Numbered from the stretch's first letter, positions 47,060 to 59,076 are shown. The stretch is DNA of 64,000 nt from Hyparrhenia diplandra (GCA_015847255.1 JADLZK010005877.1:62001-126000), one strand, 5' to 3'. Notes: generated from the sequence alone by a model not told the origin. Program-made: numbers and translations.

Positions 47060-48500
47060 ATGGACCCGCCCCTCGTTAGGTGCACCATCAGGAGGGACCA
47101 TGATGGGAAGGGTCCATTCCGGCACCCGCCGACGCCGCATTGTCTTTGTCGGTGGCCGGCCAATGTGAAGCTTGATCCGGGCATCCTTTGTCCGCCCGGG
47201 CGTGCTTTTTCTGTTGCCGCCTACGGCGTGGTCCTCTCGACGTACGGATGGGGAGACGGATGCAATTTCTATCGGTGGATCGATGGTGAAGAATGTGTGG
47301 ATCATTCCATCATGTTGTTTTCTTATGACCCTTGGAAGACCGTTCCACTTGATCGGTTTAAACGGTGGGTGCCTCCGCCGAACCCACACGAAATGACGAA
47401 GCGGAGAAGGTTGACGTTGCCTTTGCACCGTCTAGAGAATCCTCCTACATGCCATTGTGGGGAGAAGGCGTTCCTCCAAGTTCCGAGCCGACCGGATTTG
47501 TTCACCCCTTTCTATCGTTGTGGTCGGTAGCGATTTGGTAAGTGGTGCCGCGAGCATGTTCTTTGTGAACTCATTTGTGTTGTGCATAATGTAACCTTGC
47601 ACCTCATATGTTGTCTATTTTAGAGAGGTTTTCGCTTTGTGACTTTGAGGAGTATAACTATGGACCAAAACCTGCATGGCCTAACGAGAGGTTGCAAGAA
47701 GAGTATTCAATGGACGCTTGCCATGGCCATGCCTTGGTCTTCCAGGAGAAGAAGTGCAAGTGCGGCATCAAGGCCCGTGAAGGAGTTGTTCCCTCCGAGT
47801 ATGGGATTGGTTACTCTTGTGGCAATGCTTATGGTGGGCCAAATGAGTTCTTTGTGAGTATAACGAACTTGTGCCTTGCATGCGTAATGAGTTCTTTGGC
47901 AATGCATAATTATGGTAATGTTTATTTATGTTTCACTTAGGCTGGAAAGTCTTGTGATTGGGAGGATTTCCCAGGGCGCGGTGAGGTTATGGCCAATTTG
48001 TTTACTCCCAAGTTCAAGTCCCCCTTGGAGAGGAAAAGGATGATTATGAGAAGGCAACAGCTGAAGAGACAAGTGAGCCTGAAGGCCGGTGTTGCAAGAC
48101 CTGGTTCTAACACATGGATCACGCTCGGTGAAGACTACTGTAAAGCTAAAGGGAAGACAATAAGTCCTTACCATCGCCAGTTTATGGGTGACGAGCTCCT
48201 TCAGCATCGGGCGGAAAACAAGGAACACTACGACCGCCTCAGGCGGAGGAAAGGAGGGAGATTCATGAGATGCTTGAGTGGGCTCGCGAACATGAAGCTC
48301 AACGTCCAACGGGCCCGAAATGCGTTGATACGAGCTTTGTGAGCATTTCTTGTTCTTCCAAAACTTGTTTTCACATTTTGTTACTTGTTAAGGTCGTTGT
48401 AATGTTGACATGTTTGTTTTTCATAGTTCCTTCGCCAACAAAAGAGGACGGGGGTAACGAGGACGATGGCAAGCACGTGCACGATCAGGACAAAGGGTAA
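47060..48500 (+). CDS. MULE-borne GRF-type zinc-finger protein
   Basis: A MULE-carried gene with two cysteine/histidine modules. The start is ATG 47060 (MDPPLVRCTIRRDHDG), just after an intron acceptor. The first part has a WGDGCNFYRWIDGEEC module. Then PTCHCGEKAFLQVPSRPDLF and FYRCGR form a GRF-like zinc finger (CxC..C), interrupted by an intron at about 47525-47625. The next exon (DFEEYNYGPKPAWPNERLQE; CKCGIKAREGVVPSEYGIGY; CGNAYGGPNEF) ends at a GTGAGT donor near 47851. A last exon from about 47941 (CDWEDFPGRGEVMANLF) is Lys/Arg-rich and probably coiled coil (RKRMIMRRQQLKRQVSLKAG). One base is missing near 48250-48256, and the downstream frame (MLEWAREHEAQRPTG) ends near 48500. GRF fingers bind nucleic acid. 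A role in transposition or in regulating the element is inference. Confidence 0.6.
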
Positions 48501-49057
48501 CGAGGACGAGGCCAAGGGCGTGCACCACTGGGGACAAGGAGAACGCCAATGAGGATGTTTGGAATGACTCGACTACGAGGATTGGAATCGAGACTTCTTT
48601 GGGTGGGCGATGATGATTTTAGTCGGCCTTGACTTAGCTATGAGGAAGGCATTAGTGGCCTTGACTTAGCAACACTTTTGTTCGAACCACGAAGTGTATG
48701 ATGCATGGACCCTTTAATTGTGGGTGAACCACTTGTGTAACTCATTGTAGTGACTCTTCTCTATGCTTGGAACAATTGTGATGCATGCGAAGTAATAGCT
48801 AGGTGTTGGCATTTAAATCTTTGTACATCGTGTCTGTTCATTATACTCAACCACGAACAACACTTCCTACTCCGAGGAAAATAAAAGATCAACACCGTAC
48901 ATAATTGTTGATACATGGTTCAATACAACAACTAGAGATACATGGTTCAATACAACAACTAGAGATACAACGACTAGAGAGCATAGTTTCGTACATGGTT
49001 CATTACAAATAGATTACACATTGTTCCATACATATAGTAACAAATGAACGTTGCACT

Positions 49058-50235
49058 TCACAAATCGTCATCCGTGCCCCAATCCTCCGGATAATCGTCG
49101 TCCGTGCCCCAATCCCGGATCTTTCGTCGGGCGTGTCCCGATCCTACGGATATTCGTAGCCACGGAGTCATACAAGTACCACCTGAAAGGTAGCCATCAT
49201 ATGGTTTGTCTTCGTCCGTGTCGGAATCCTCCGTTGCATATTCGTCGCTTTGGCTATCAGAAGAGCCTGAAACATAGGCCTCATCCTCTTTGTTGTACGT
49301 TGCATCAACCTCATCTGCTAGCTTCGATGCCTCCTCCCAGAATTGGTCCTCGCTTGCCCTCCTGTAAATGTGCCAAGTCCGGCACAATGTCCTCCTGGAC
49401 GGGATGCACAAAGTCGAGGGCATGTAGTATCCGATTAAAGACAGTTTTCACACGGGGGCACGCCGGCAGCTGCCGCACTGCACCAGTGTCCTCCCGGGGC
49501 ACTTGAGGCACCGTTGGAGCATTGTCGGCCTCCACATTAGGCACCGCGGGTACGGTGTCCTCCTGCACGTGAGGCCCTGTGGGGACTTGCTGCGGGGCTT
49601 CTTGTTGGGCTTTCAAGTCAGCCTCAGCTAAGGCCATCCCCTTCTTAATCTCCATCTCCTCGCTCTCTGTCCCCTCATCGTCCAACAACGACAAACCGGT
49701 GTCACACACCGCTTCATCAACCATACTAATGTCCATGAAGTTGGGTACGGAGGGTACCTCAACATGGACCTCCCTCAACTGACTTAGCTCCACATCAGTG
49801 TACTCCATTCTAAATGACCCGTCAGGTGGATGCAATATCCCCCTATACTCATCGCTTTCATCGTCCGTACTAGGCCCCGACCTATACTCGCCCTCTATAA
49901 CCTCCTCCGAGCTACTTTCACTAAAAGTGAGCTCATCTCGCATTACTCTCATCGTCCTCTCGATCCTACAAACATGTCGTCCATAGCACCAATCTCCTCC
50001 TCATCGCACTCTTCCATACCTACCATCTTTGCATTATCATTGTCTCTAACAACGGCCGGTTGCAACTCTTCCTCCCGAGTAAGGTGCTCTACGGGCTCCT
50101 CATCCACGTTCTCGGCCCGCAGGCACAACAAGCGAGGTTCATCACCTTCTCCACAGCGACTTCCAAGCAACGAACACTACTACCCTTCACAACCTCCACA
50201 AAGTTGTTCCAATCATCTTCACATGACAAAGGCAT
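49058..50235 (-). CDS. Acidic MULE protein, transposase N-terminus-like
   Basis: The minus-strand ATG at 50235 opens MPLSCEDDWNNFVEVVKGSS then VRCLEVAVEKV, typical of the N-terminal region of plant MULE transposase-related proteins. Acidic low-complexity sequence follows (ECDEEEIGAMDD, ESSSEEVIEGEYRSGPSTDD, EDSDTDEDKPYDGYLSG). The frame shifts at about 50095-50105 and 49945-49955 and again near 49320-49420. No zinc finger or DDE domain follows before the end near 49058, so only the acidic head is present. It converges on the plus-strand GRF gene and would be driven from the right inverted repeat. Confidence 0.55.
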
Positions 50236-51541
50236 CGCCGCATAGTGTGCTTTCGTTCCTTCCCACGATCAAATCGACCAATCAAGCAACACGGCCATCC
50301 ATAGTTGTCGCGACAATGACCGACCAAATCATCGAAGCTAGGAGGTCTACCAAAAAAAAATAAACTTGTTCATGCATGTTCTCAAACTTGCCATCCCTCT
50401 AACTTTGCCACCATTATAAAAGCGCACTAAACGGTCCATCTACAAATTATTCGAGAAATAAAAGCTATAAGTAAAACAACCATATTGCCAATATATATTA
50501 GAAACAAACTCAACACTTCCATGCAACAAAAAGAAATTTATTCATGAAAAAAACTAATCTAGGTGAAATCCACAAACAAAAAATATCCTAAAACGTTTCC
50601 ACGTACCACATTGCATCAATAAACGGCCCAATCACTTATAATTTCACATTGGAAAATAGAAATAATATCAAACCCTAAACCTCCATGCATGCATCAATGA
50701 ACTACTTTCATGCAACTCGTTCTCTATGCCAAATCCACGCCAAATCCAATCCTAAACCGATTCTACGAACCACATTGTACCAATTAACGTTTTGATCACA
50801 AACAATTTCATTGAAATAAGAAAACTACCATGAACAAGGCACAAAATAATAAATAGAAGGGGATGAGAGAAGGGATTAGCACCTAAATGTGTTGGAGAAG
50901 GAGGGGAGGCGACTGCATACCACCACCACCCCGGCCGGCGCCCCGAAAGCCGCCCGGCCCCGACGCCCGGCGACCAAGACGCGGGGCGGTCTCCTACGGC
51001 GCTGGGGCGGATGGATGGACCGTGGCGGCGCAAGGTTGGCGGCGGGCGCGCCCTGGGCGGCGTTGAATGGGCTCCGGCGGGCCGGGGCGGGGGAGCGCGT
51101 GGGACTCTACCGGAGGAAACGGAGGTGAATGAGAAACAAATGATTGAAGTCGGGCCTGGAGTAACCTAATCCTTCACGGCGCCGCGCCGACGCACCGGGC
51201 GCGACCGGGTGGCCCCCATCGCGGTCCAGCCGCCCAAACGGGAACCCTATTGGCTCGCCGCGCCGAGCCACATCGCGCGCGATAGTCGCGGCGTCGCCGC
51301 ATGCGCGTAGGCGCGACATCGCGGGGACCCACCACACCACACGCCGAACGGGTCAACGCCGAGAGCGGCCAGAGAGGAAAAGGTCGCGCCAAGATGCATC
51401 GGCGCCGACGCGGTGTAAATGTCACGCCGACGCATTTGGCATCTACAAAAAAGGATATGTGGTGTAAAATGTTTCAAACTAGGATACATTTAAAATTTGT
51501 TTTGAAAAAGGACAAAATTTTAAAAAAATTCCTGGACTAGA

Positions 51542-51628
51542 GCGTCCAGCGTCAGCTATGTCAAAATTCGATTTCAAAACATGTAGCATCACAAGTCATA
51601 CATTCCGTTATAACACTCGACAATTTGT
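51542..51628. repeat. Direct repeat, right copy, flanking the MULE
   Basis: Second copy of the 45692-45817 sequence, starting directly after the right target duplication. Differences are a few substitutions plus the middle gap. Confidence 0.7.
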
Positions 51629-52050
51629 GACCTTAGAGGCCACACCAAGTCTGTATTTGACTTTGTATGTTTTTTAGAATAATTTCTTAGGAATTTTAAG
51701 ATTTTGTGAGTATTTTCGATACAATGCTAAGCGTATATATAACTTCAAATATTTCAAACAAAACAATTTGAAGATATTGTTGTTTGTAACTTTTAATATT
51801 ATATGACCGATGACCAGAGGTGATAGTAATCCTTCTTTCTTTCGGCCTTTAGCTGAACTTTGTAGCTGAACTTGAGGATTCAGAGGTGATAGTAATCCTT
51901 CTTTCTTTCGGCCCCATCCAGTTCCCCGCTCAGCACCCATCATCATTTATCAAACCAAAGAAAAAGGCTTAGCTAGCCGTGGGGGCATGCATAGCTTCTG
52001 TGCAAAATTCCAACTGCTGCGATAAGGATTTCAAAAAAAAAAAAAACACT
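51629..52050. other. 3' flank of RH18
   Basis: Probable 3' UTR of the minus-strand RH18 gene. It contains a doubled AGAGGTGATAGTAATCCTTCTTTCTTTCGGCC (51813-51845 and 51880-51912). No separate gene. Confidence 0.5.
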
Positions 52051-55000
52051 TTATGGTTTCCTATCTCTTTTTTTCTCCTCATTTTACTCCTCCCTTCAAA
52101 CTTCTTAGACCCACCTTTGCATTTTGCTCCCTGCTTGAGCTTCTTCTTCGCCTTGTTGCCCTTATCCTTCCTCTCGTCCAAGTTGCTTGCATCCCCATCG
52201 GAAGCTTCGCCATCAGTATCTCCAAACCCTGTGAGCTTCTCGTACTCCTCTTCATCAATGTCTCCACGTTTAAGCTTCTTCAGAAGGCGGTACTCATCGT
52301 CAGCTCATCTAGGTCCTCCTTTGTTTGGATTGTCTGGCGCTGCTTGCCTGTCTTCTTCCGCTTTGGTTTCTCCGGCTTCTCTGGAGCTCTCTTCCTCTCT
52401 GGCTTTGGATTTCGAGCTTCCTCTTCTGCTTTCCTTTTCAGTGCCTTCTTGCGTTGTTTCTCTCGAGCTTTATCCCTGCAGTGGGGCAAGACAGAAAAAA
52501 CATGTAAACCCCAATGTGATACTGCCACACAAAAAACAACATCTTTCGACTATGAATTGTTGGGTGGGTTTGGGGAAAAAAAAGGAAAAGGCAGCTTCAA
52601 TGCAGACTTGATCACTTGAAATCACAAGACACTGATGGAAGATATTTGAGTTTTTACTTTGTCAGGACTCAGAACACAGGAATAATTCATATTTCAAACA
52701 TTATCATTCAAATGTGGACGATCCACATATTTTCACTAAAAAATAGATATTTCATTTACCACAGGATCCAACACAACAAATTAGCTGTTACTTAAAAACA
52801 GGACAGCAAAAAAAAAAAGCAAAATACGTTATGTTTGGGGATAGAGTTCTTACTTGTACTTGATTTGTGTGATGTCAACATTATCAACAGGAATAAATCC
52901 CTCCAGTGAAAGAGAATGATGCTTCACTTCTGGCATGGATGGGATCTGGAGTAAACCATACTCCATAGCTAGTTTTCCAATCTCGAGATCTTTCCACCTA
53001 AAAATGTAAGAGCAGTGGTGCTCCTTGTATGCTCGAACAAACGAGACAAACGCTCAAGTCCTTTCTCCATGACATTACGATCTTCAAGCGCAGCACTTCT
53101 AATCTGCAGCAAAGTGGCATATTGGTTGTTAATTAATAAATAGAAATTGGTCTCCTAAGCAGGGTATCCTTTTCAACGTTAGCATAGCATGATACCACTG
53201 ACATTTCAAGTGGTATCTGGACTAAAACCTAAGGTACCTCTCTATCTCTAAATGATATTTATACAAGAGAACCCACCTGCGGTATGACATCATCAGTGTT
53301 TGCGGGGCATTCCCTTTCTGTCAGAGGAACACCTCAAGTTTCAAGAACTCCACATAAGTATCCTCCTGCAGTGCAAGTAAGCTTATGTTCTTTTTTTGCT
53401 AAACAAGAACTGCACAAACATGCGCATATAGCAAATAAATAAATACAAGAACTACTTTCACTTCTAGAACAAACAACGAGAAAACTCATCACAGAACAAA
53501 ATACCTTTGGTAAGAGAAACACAATAGCATCCCCTTCTTGATCATAACGTGCTGTACGGCCAGCTCTATGTATGAAAACGTTGGGATCTTGAGGTGGATC
53601 ATACTGGATGAACAAACATGCATCCTTACTATCAGCTGATGACTGAACATGAAAATTCAAATTTAGGGAGGAAGGAGCAGAATATAACCTGCACAATCAG
53701 ATCAACACTTGGTATGTCAAGACCCCTTGCTGCAACATCAGTGCAGACTAGGACACCACTTGAAAGAGCAGAAAATGATGCCAAAGCTTTCTCTCGAAGG
53801 CTCTACATATTAGGGGGGAAAAAAAGGATAGATGGAATCAGTAAGAATAATACCACTGGAAACCAAGTCATTAGAATACCACTTGTATCACATCCAAATG
53901 CTGTAATGTGACTTGGTAATCGCTTTGGTAAGACAAAGACTATGCCATGTTACTCTAAAAAGATACTCCCTCCGGGATGGTATTAGAAGTCGTTTAGGAC
54001 AGCGACACGGTCTCCAAAACACAACTTTGACCTCTTATTATTACAAAAAATATTTATGGAAATGTGATATATGTATACTTTTATCAAAGTATTTTTTAAA
54101 ACAAATCTACTCATATAATTTTTACATTTACAAACTTAACAACTTAAAAGTTATTGATGATTTATATTCCCGATGTTTGACTCAAACCTTGTCCAAAAAC
54201 GACTTCTAATACCATCCCGAGGGAGTATTGAATAGTAAAAATTACTCACTCCGTCCAGAAATGTAAGGCATGTTTTGACTGTCCAAATCCGTGTTTGACC
54301 AACAAAATAATATAAGAATAATATGTGACTGAAAATTAATACAATTGATTCATATTCAACCGTACATATGTGACTGAAAATTAATACAATTGATTCATAT
54401 TCAACCGTACATTCATACTGTTGTCATTGTAAAACTATTACTAAAATATTCAAAGAGAAATCACCGGTCAAAACTCACTTCCAGACAGTCAAAATGTGCC
54501 TCATATTTTTTTAGACAGGAGGAGCATGAAAACAAAGTGCTTTGCTTTACTAACCTGTTTCATCTTCCCATGGTAAGCAATTATTGAGAACCTTTAAGCG
54601 AGTTAATCAGTGGAAGAACAACAGCCCAATAATCTACACAAGCACATGTTGCAAAATATCTGCAATCAATCGATAGAAGGGTTCAAACTTAGCACAATGC
54701 TACACACAACTAAGAATAAGTCGCCAAACATAAATTTCAATTCATCATGTACTTACACCATTATTTTCTTCCCACTATTCTGCACAAGGAAATCAACAAG
54801 CTGAGATGACTTCTTCGATGCTTCACATATCATATACTGCACCAAAACAGGCTTATGATTTTGCAGAGAACAGCTAGAATTCAAGAAAACGAGAACACAT
54901 GATGATTAAAAAAAAGGCAAAGTATAATGAATGAACCTCCAACCAAAGCCCCAATGGTGTTTTTGATGGACCAAGCTCTTGCTGACCAGCATCTTTACTT

Positions 55001-55959
55001 GTGGGCTTTGCCTCTGTCTTAACCTCAACCCTTATAGGATTCCTCAACCCTGCTTTGGATAGGTCCGCAACAGCTTTCGTCTGGGTAGCTGAGAAAAGCC
55101 CAGTCCTCCTCAGCTTCGGCAACATTGAAAGTATGAAGTTAATATGTTTCTGGAATCCCATATCCAAGAGCCTATCAGCCTCATCTAGGATCAAAATCTG
55201 CTTCCCATGCATAGACAAAAACGAATTTTACTAACATCAATGCCACAACATTTTCACCAAATCCAGCAGAAAAGGATCACACACAGGGTTCCGTTGTCTG
55301 TGAAACCACCTCAAGATTCTTGTACTCTAGAGCGTCCGTGTGCATTATATCACACAGCTTCCCGGGAGTGCCCACCAGTATGTTTGCGCCCTCTTCCTCT
55401 ACCTTCTTGAGCTCTGCTTTGATATCCAGCCCACCCACCAGGAGCATGGACGACACGCCACTCAGTGTCGCGAAGAATGGCTGGGCCACATTGAATATCT
55501 GCGAGGACAATTCTCTCGTGGGAGAGATAATGAGAGCAAGAACCTGCAAACATATAACATAGGATTTTTGTCAGAGGCAGCAGAAGATCAGAAAGTGAGA
55601 AAACGGGTGCGGATTTTTGTCAGAGGTAACAGAACATCAGAGCAGAGGATGTGTGGAAGTCAGGAGCAGTGAGGCTACCTCGTGGGACTTGGGCCGGGAG
55701 GAGCGGCGGCGGAGGATCTCGACGACGGGGACTATGAAGGCAAGGGTTTTCCCGGAGCCTGTGGCGGCGTCGACGGCGACGTCCTTGTGCGACAGCAGGG
55801 GCGGGATGGCCGCCGCCTGCACGGGCGTGCACCGCTGAAAGCCTCCGCGGTCCAGGGCCTCGACCACCTCCGGGGACAGTGCGGGGACAGCTCCGAGAAC
55901 CTCTGATCCGTCAGCGCGCTCTTCCGCGCGGCGGCCGCCGCCGCCGCCTTCGTGGCCAT
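52051..55959 (-). CDS. RH18: DEAD-box ATP-dependent RNA helicase 18 (SPB4/DDX55 type)
   Basis: An ATP-dependent RNA helicase of the SPB4/DDX55 group, involved in nucleolar 60S ribosome biogenesis. Ten exons on the minus strand: 55679-55959, 55310-55543, 54937-55197, 54757-54836, 54555-54659, 53689-53802, 53505-53603, 53277-53365, 52854-53103 and 52051-52475, all with GT-AG borders. The motifs occur in order: Q motif (GGFQRCTPVQ), I (AATGSGKT), Ia (PTRELSS), II (LDEADRLLD), III (SAT), V (ARGLD) and VI (HRAGRTAR). The SPB4 C-terminal domain and a Lys-rich tail (KRKAEEEA, KPKRKKTG) follow. Order and sequence closely follow what I recall of rice RH18 (OsBIRH1, Os01g0164500). Six one-base deletions break the frame: about 55879-55886, 54585-54589, 53334-53338, 53054-53057, 52295-52298 and 52068-52074. 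Allowing for them, all exon phases agree. Confidence 0.92.
53966..54225. mobile_element. Stowaway MITE in RH18 intron 5 (260 bp)
   Basis: CTCCCTCCGGGATGGTATTA pairs with TAATACCATCCCGAGGGAG and continues inwards (GAAGTCGTTT/AAACGACTTC). TA lies on both sides (53964-53965 and 54226-54227). Confidence 0.9.
54248..54530. repeat. Degenerate Stowaway with a 45-bp tandem duplication
   Basis: CACTCCGTCCAGAAATGTAA at the left and TTTTTTTAGACAGGAGGAG at the right are decayed Stowaway ends; AGTCAAAATGTGCC mirrors GGCATGTTTTGACT. Inside, a 45-base unit starting ATATGTGACTGAAAATTAAT is repeated exactly at 54321-54365 and 54366-54410. It also sits in RH18 intron 5. Confidence 0.7.
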
Positions 55960-56352
55960 GCGGAGGCAGGGAGCGCTGTGCTTAGGGTTCGGGCTCCGTG
56001 GGGTTTAGCGATTGGTTCGCCTGGCTCGCGCAAAACGAAGGGTCACAAGCGGGCTGACCTAATACGTTTCCCAACTTCGAAGGCGTATTTCAGTGACCCG
56101 AAATGGTATAAACACAGGGCAGTAGGCTGATATGATATGTAGAGTAATCATGTAGTACCAAACTTGACTGCATATTTTCAGTGATATTAAATCCAATCTG
56201 TAAGGAGTATAGTACAGCTACGCACAATGACATAAACATATGTTGCTTAAATTGATTTGTTCGTGCACTGTGCAGTATAATACAGTCACAAAAAAATGGA
56301 GATTGAAAATGACGATGGCCCAAGAACTCGAGCTTGTTCTTGATCATTCATT
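55960..56352. other. RH18 promoter and PP2C 3' flank
   Basis: The 393 bases between the PP2C stop and the RH18 start must hold the PP2C 3' end and the RH18 promoter. No clear TATA box was seen; the part next to RH18 is GC-rich. Confidence 0.5.
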
Positions 56353-59076
56353 TTACTCAGCAGATGCAACCACAGCAGCAGCGCCTTGCTCATTACCCTT
56401 TTGTTCTTCTATGTCGCCACCCTGAATTATAGCACATATTCACATCACCAAAAAGATTTTTTTTTTTTAAAAAAAAGATAAACGGTGTTGCTTTTGTATC
56501 AAAATTGAGTGGTTTTGGGGTCTACCTCGTCCTCTGGGACCACTACTGTCTTCACTTGTGCGACAACAACTGTGATGTCATCCATCTTGCCACCTACAGT
56601 AAAATTTGGGCACGAGTGAGCTTACTGATCTTGCTGGTGTATATAAAGAGCATGACATCTTAATAGAACTTATGCATGCCTATTAGTTTGGCTCCAAGTA
56701 GCTTCTTCCACCAGGGGACATCAAAACCCTGCACATCCGGAGTGCAACATGTTCCATCATTAATTGATGTAAAGAATGGCACGTAGAAAAGAGTATGAGT
56801 ATAATAAGAGAGTATCTCACCCTACCCGGGCCTCCATTGAGTAGGGTGAATCGAATCTGACATCCACCGAATGTTTTCTTGCAAGCTCTGCCAATGCTTT
56901 TGCTGTGTAAAAGTTTAACATGGTTTTAGAAGGGGCTGGATTGCTGGAACATGTGGTCTAATGACCCCCTGTTGTGGAAGCAAAGAAATTTACCAGCTTC
57001 ATTTACACCTGGTGACTCAGAAATTATGGAAACAATCTCTTGATCAAAGATGTTGTCAAAAAGTCCATCTGAACCACTCACAATCATATCACCCTCCATG
57101 AGATTCACACTGCAAACCTGACAGACCAACAGACTTAGAAAATCAGAAATCTTCATTGAACAGCTGGATCATATGTGCACATGTTGACCGTTGTCATGAA
57201 GCTCACTAAATCTGAAAGTAACTAGGAGGTGTTCACATATACCAATACAACAATCTTAATATGAACATGACACTTTTCTTTTTCCATTTAGGTCATGTGA
57301 TTTAATAAATCTAATATTGAGTCTTCCTAAAAGGTTGACTTCAATATATCAACTAGCCACCTTCAAGCTTAAACTTTTACAGTGATGTATCATATTGATG
57401 GTGACTAAACATAATAAATAAAAATTAATTAGTAAAATAAGGTAGATACCAATGCATCCTGATATGTTTGAGTCACTGCCTCCGAGCTTATCTGGTATGG
57501 GCAGTCAAAGTAATGTTCTTGAGGGCATATAGAGAACATTACTTGTCCTAGCATGTCATTGAAGAAGAGGAGAGAATCACTGGTTAGAATTGGTACACAA
57601 TAGGCAATTTGTATATTGTTTTATTCAAGTTTACCTTTACGAATAACTTTCAACCCACAATCTCCCACACTTGCAATTTTCAGAGTCCCGGTCTTCTCAA
57701 GCATGGCGATGATTCTATTACCATTGAAATGAATTGTACATATTATTAAGTATCACTCAGAGAAAATAGTTACCTGTAACCCCGTAACATAAAAACACTT
57801 TAGAAACAAAGCTTACACTGTTGCAGAACCAATAGAAGAAGTTGCAGCATGAGCTTTCATGAGAAGAATCTGAGGATCACGATTGACCTGCAACTTCCAT
57901 GTGACATAAATTTGTTACAGGTGTGTGTAAATAGTGCTGAGGATTAGCAAGAGATACCTCCTCATCATTGAGAAAATTTGAGCTGTTTCTCATGAGCTCT
58001 CGAGAGAAAAGAGCTGGATTGACGTCCTTTTCTGCCCATCTGTCAGTAGATAAGAGAATGACTAGCAGGATAAAAACCATGTGTTAATGCATATTACTGA
58101 AAGCAACATATGTCTACTGAAAGTGCTACAAACACTCAGAAGTAAAAAGCACTGGTTGCAGTTCACTGCAGCTTTTTTTTTTTCAGAAAGGTGGCAAAAG
58201 CTTTGCCGTATTTTTATTAGACGAGGGCTGCATCACTTCTTTTTGTGTGGAGAAACAGATTATTGCAGCAAAGATGGGCATACCCCGAGACACCATCTGC
58301 GATGGCAAATACGCCACCGGCATCGCTATTGACAAAGAAAGCGTCTTCTCCACCACTTGCGGCCTGCGAAGTATAAAAATGCAATGGATGTCTGACAAGC
58401 TCAATTGCAAAAGGGATTATAAAAAAAAGCAAACAATGATCAACCGAGAAATCTGAATTATGTGGTTAAAATAAATAACTAACCTTTCTTGGGTGCGGGA
58501 TTGCATGAGTACCAATTGACAACACTGCTTCAAACCTACAATTATAGGTTCATATGACTGAATACCGAGTTGCTAACAGATGAATTAGACTTCGATAACT
58601 TGAAGAGCTATAATTAGATGCAGCTACAACCTACAATTGTTCCATTAGTTAGCTGAACTGAAGCAAGCAACTTAAAGTTGCACCTCGATGACAACAACAG
58701 GAGTTGACAGTAACCAAAACTAGAGGCCATCAAAGCAGTAGTATAAAACATCACTGGGCAGTGGGCACAGATACGATTACGAGGTCCTGCTAAACTGAAT
58801 TGCACATAGATAAAGGCGCATACAATAGACGGGTATAAAATCTGGATTGCAGTCCTCATAGTGTCCTAGTTTCAGTTACTGATACAGACTCCCAAGAACA
58901 GGGCGAATCCAAGCATCTGAGGATATCCGTGCAACAGAGTCAAAGCAGAGAGAGTGGGGGACGTACTTGGCTGCGCGAACAGGGGAGAAGCGCGAGCGAC
59001 GGATTGGAGGATGCAGAGACGGGGAAGGGGCGCGGAAGCGAGGGGGCGAGAGGCGGGAAGCAGTGGAGGCCGCCAT
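56353..59076 (-). CDS. Protein phosphatase 2C, PTC7-like, plastid-type N-terminus
   Basis: A metal-dependent Ser/Thr phosphatase of the small PPTC7/SpoIIE-like group. Twelve exons on the minus strand: 58967-59076, 58484-58535, 58284-58363, 57958-58039, 57817-57887, 57635-57714, 57450-57547, 56994-57117, 56826-56902, 56680-56728, 56526-56593 and 56353-56421. They total 960 bases (319 residues plus stop) with no frame break. The start at 59076 gives MAASTASRLSPPRFRA..., a Ser/Arg/Pro-rich transit-peptide-like leader. Metal-binding motifs are SGGEDAFFV, ADGVSGWAEKDVNP, SVGDCGLKVI, SGSDGLFDNIFD and GGKMDDITVVVAQV. The intron after exon 10 starts with GC instead of GT. The protein resembles what I recall of rice PP2C 1 (Os01g0164600), next to RH18. 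The PP2C stop lies 393 bases upstream of the RH18 start, same strand. Confidence 0.92.
58171..58250 (-). mobile_element. LINE 3'-end remnant in PP2C intron 3
   Basis: A poly-T tract (58171-58181) followed by CAGAAAGGTGGCAAAAGCTTTGCCGTATTTTTATTAGA. Read on the minus strand, an AATAAA-like region, a GCAAA..TTTGCCACC stem and poly-A are typical of grass LINE tails. No target duplication was identified. Confidence 0.55.

Larger units (their letters stand above)
45911..51532. mobile_element. Two-gene MULE with perfect 9-bp target duplication (5.6 kb)
   Basis: Both flanks carry TGGACTAGA (45902-45910 and 51533-51541). The termini GGAATTTTTTAAATTTT and AAAATTTTAAAAAAATTCC begin inverted repeats of some 250 bases, with matching blocks CCTTTTTCAAAACAAATTT, AAATGTATCC, GTTTGAAACA, GCCAAATGCGT and GGTGGGTCCC in order. 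Inside are two convergent genes: a GRF-type zinc-finger gene on the plus strand and an acidic MULE N-terminal protein on the minus strand. The catalytic transposase domain was not found, so it appears non-autonomous. Confidence 0.85.

Noticed and set aside
47060..48500. The MULE plus-strand gene as an ordinary host gene
   Set aside because: It lies wholly between long inverted repeats with an exact 9-base TSD, and its promoter overlaps the left repeat, so it belongs to the element.
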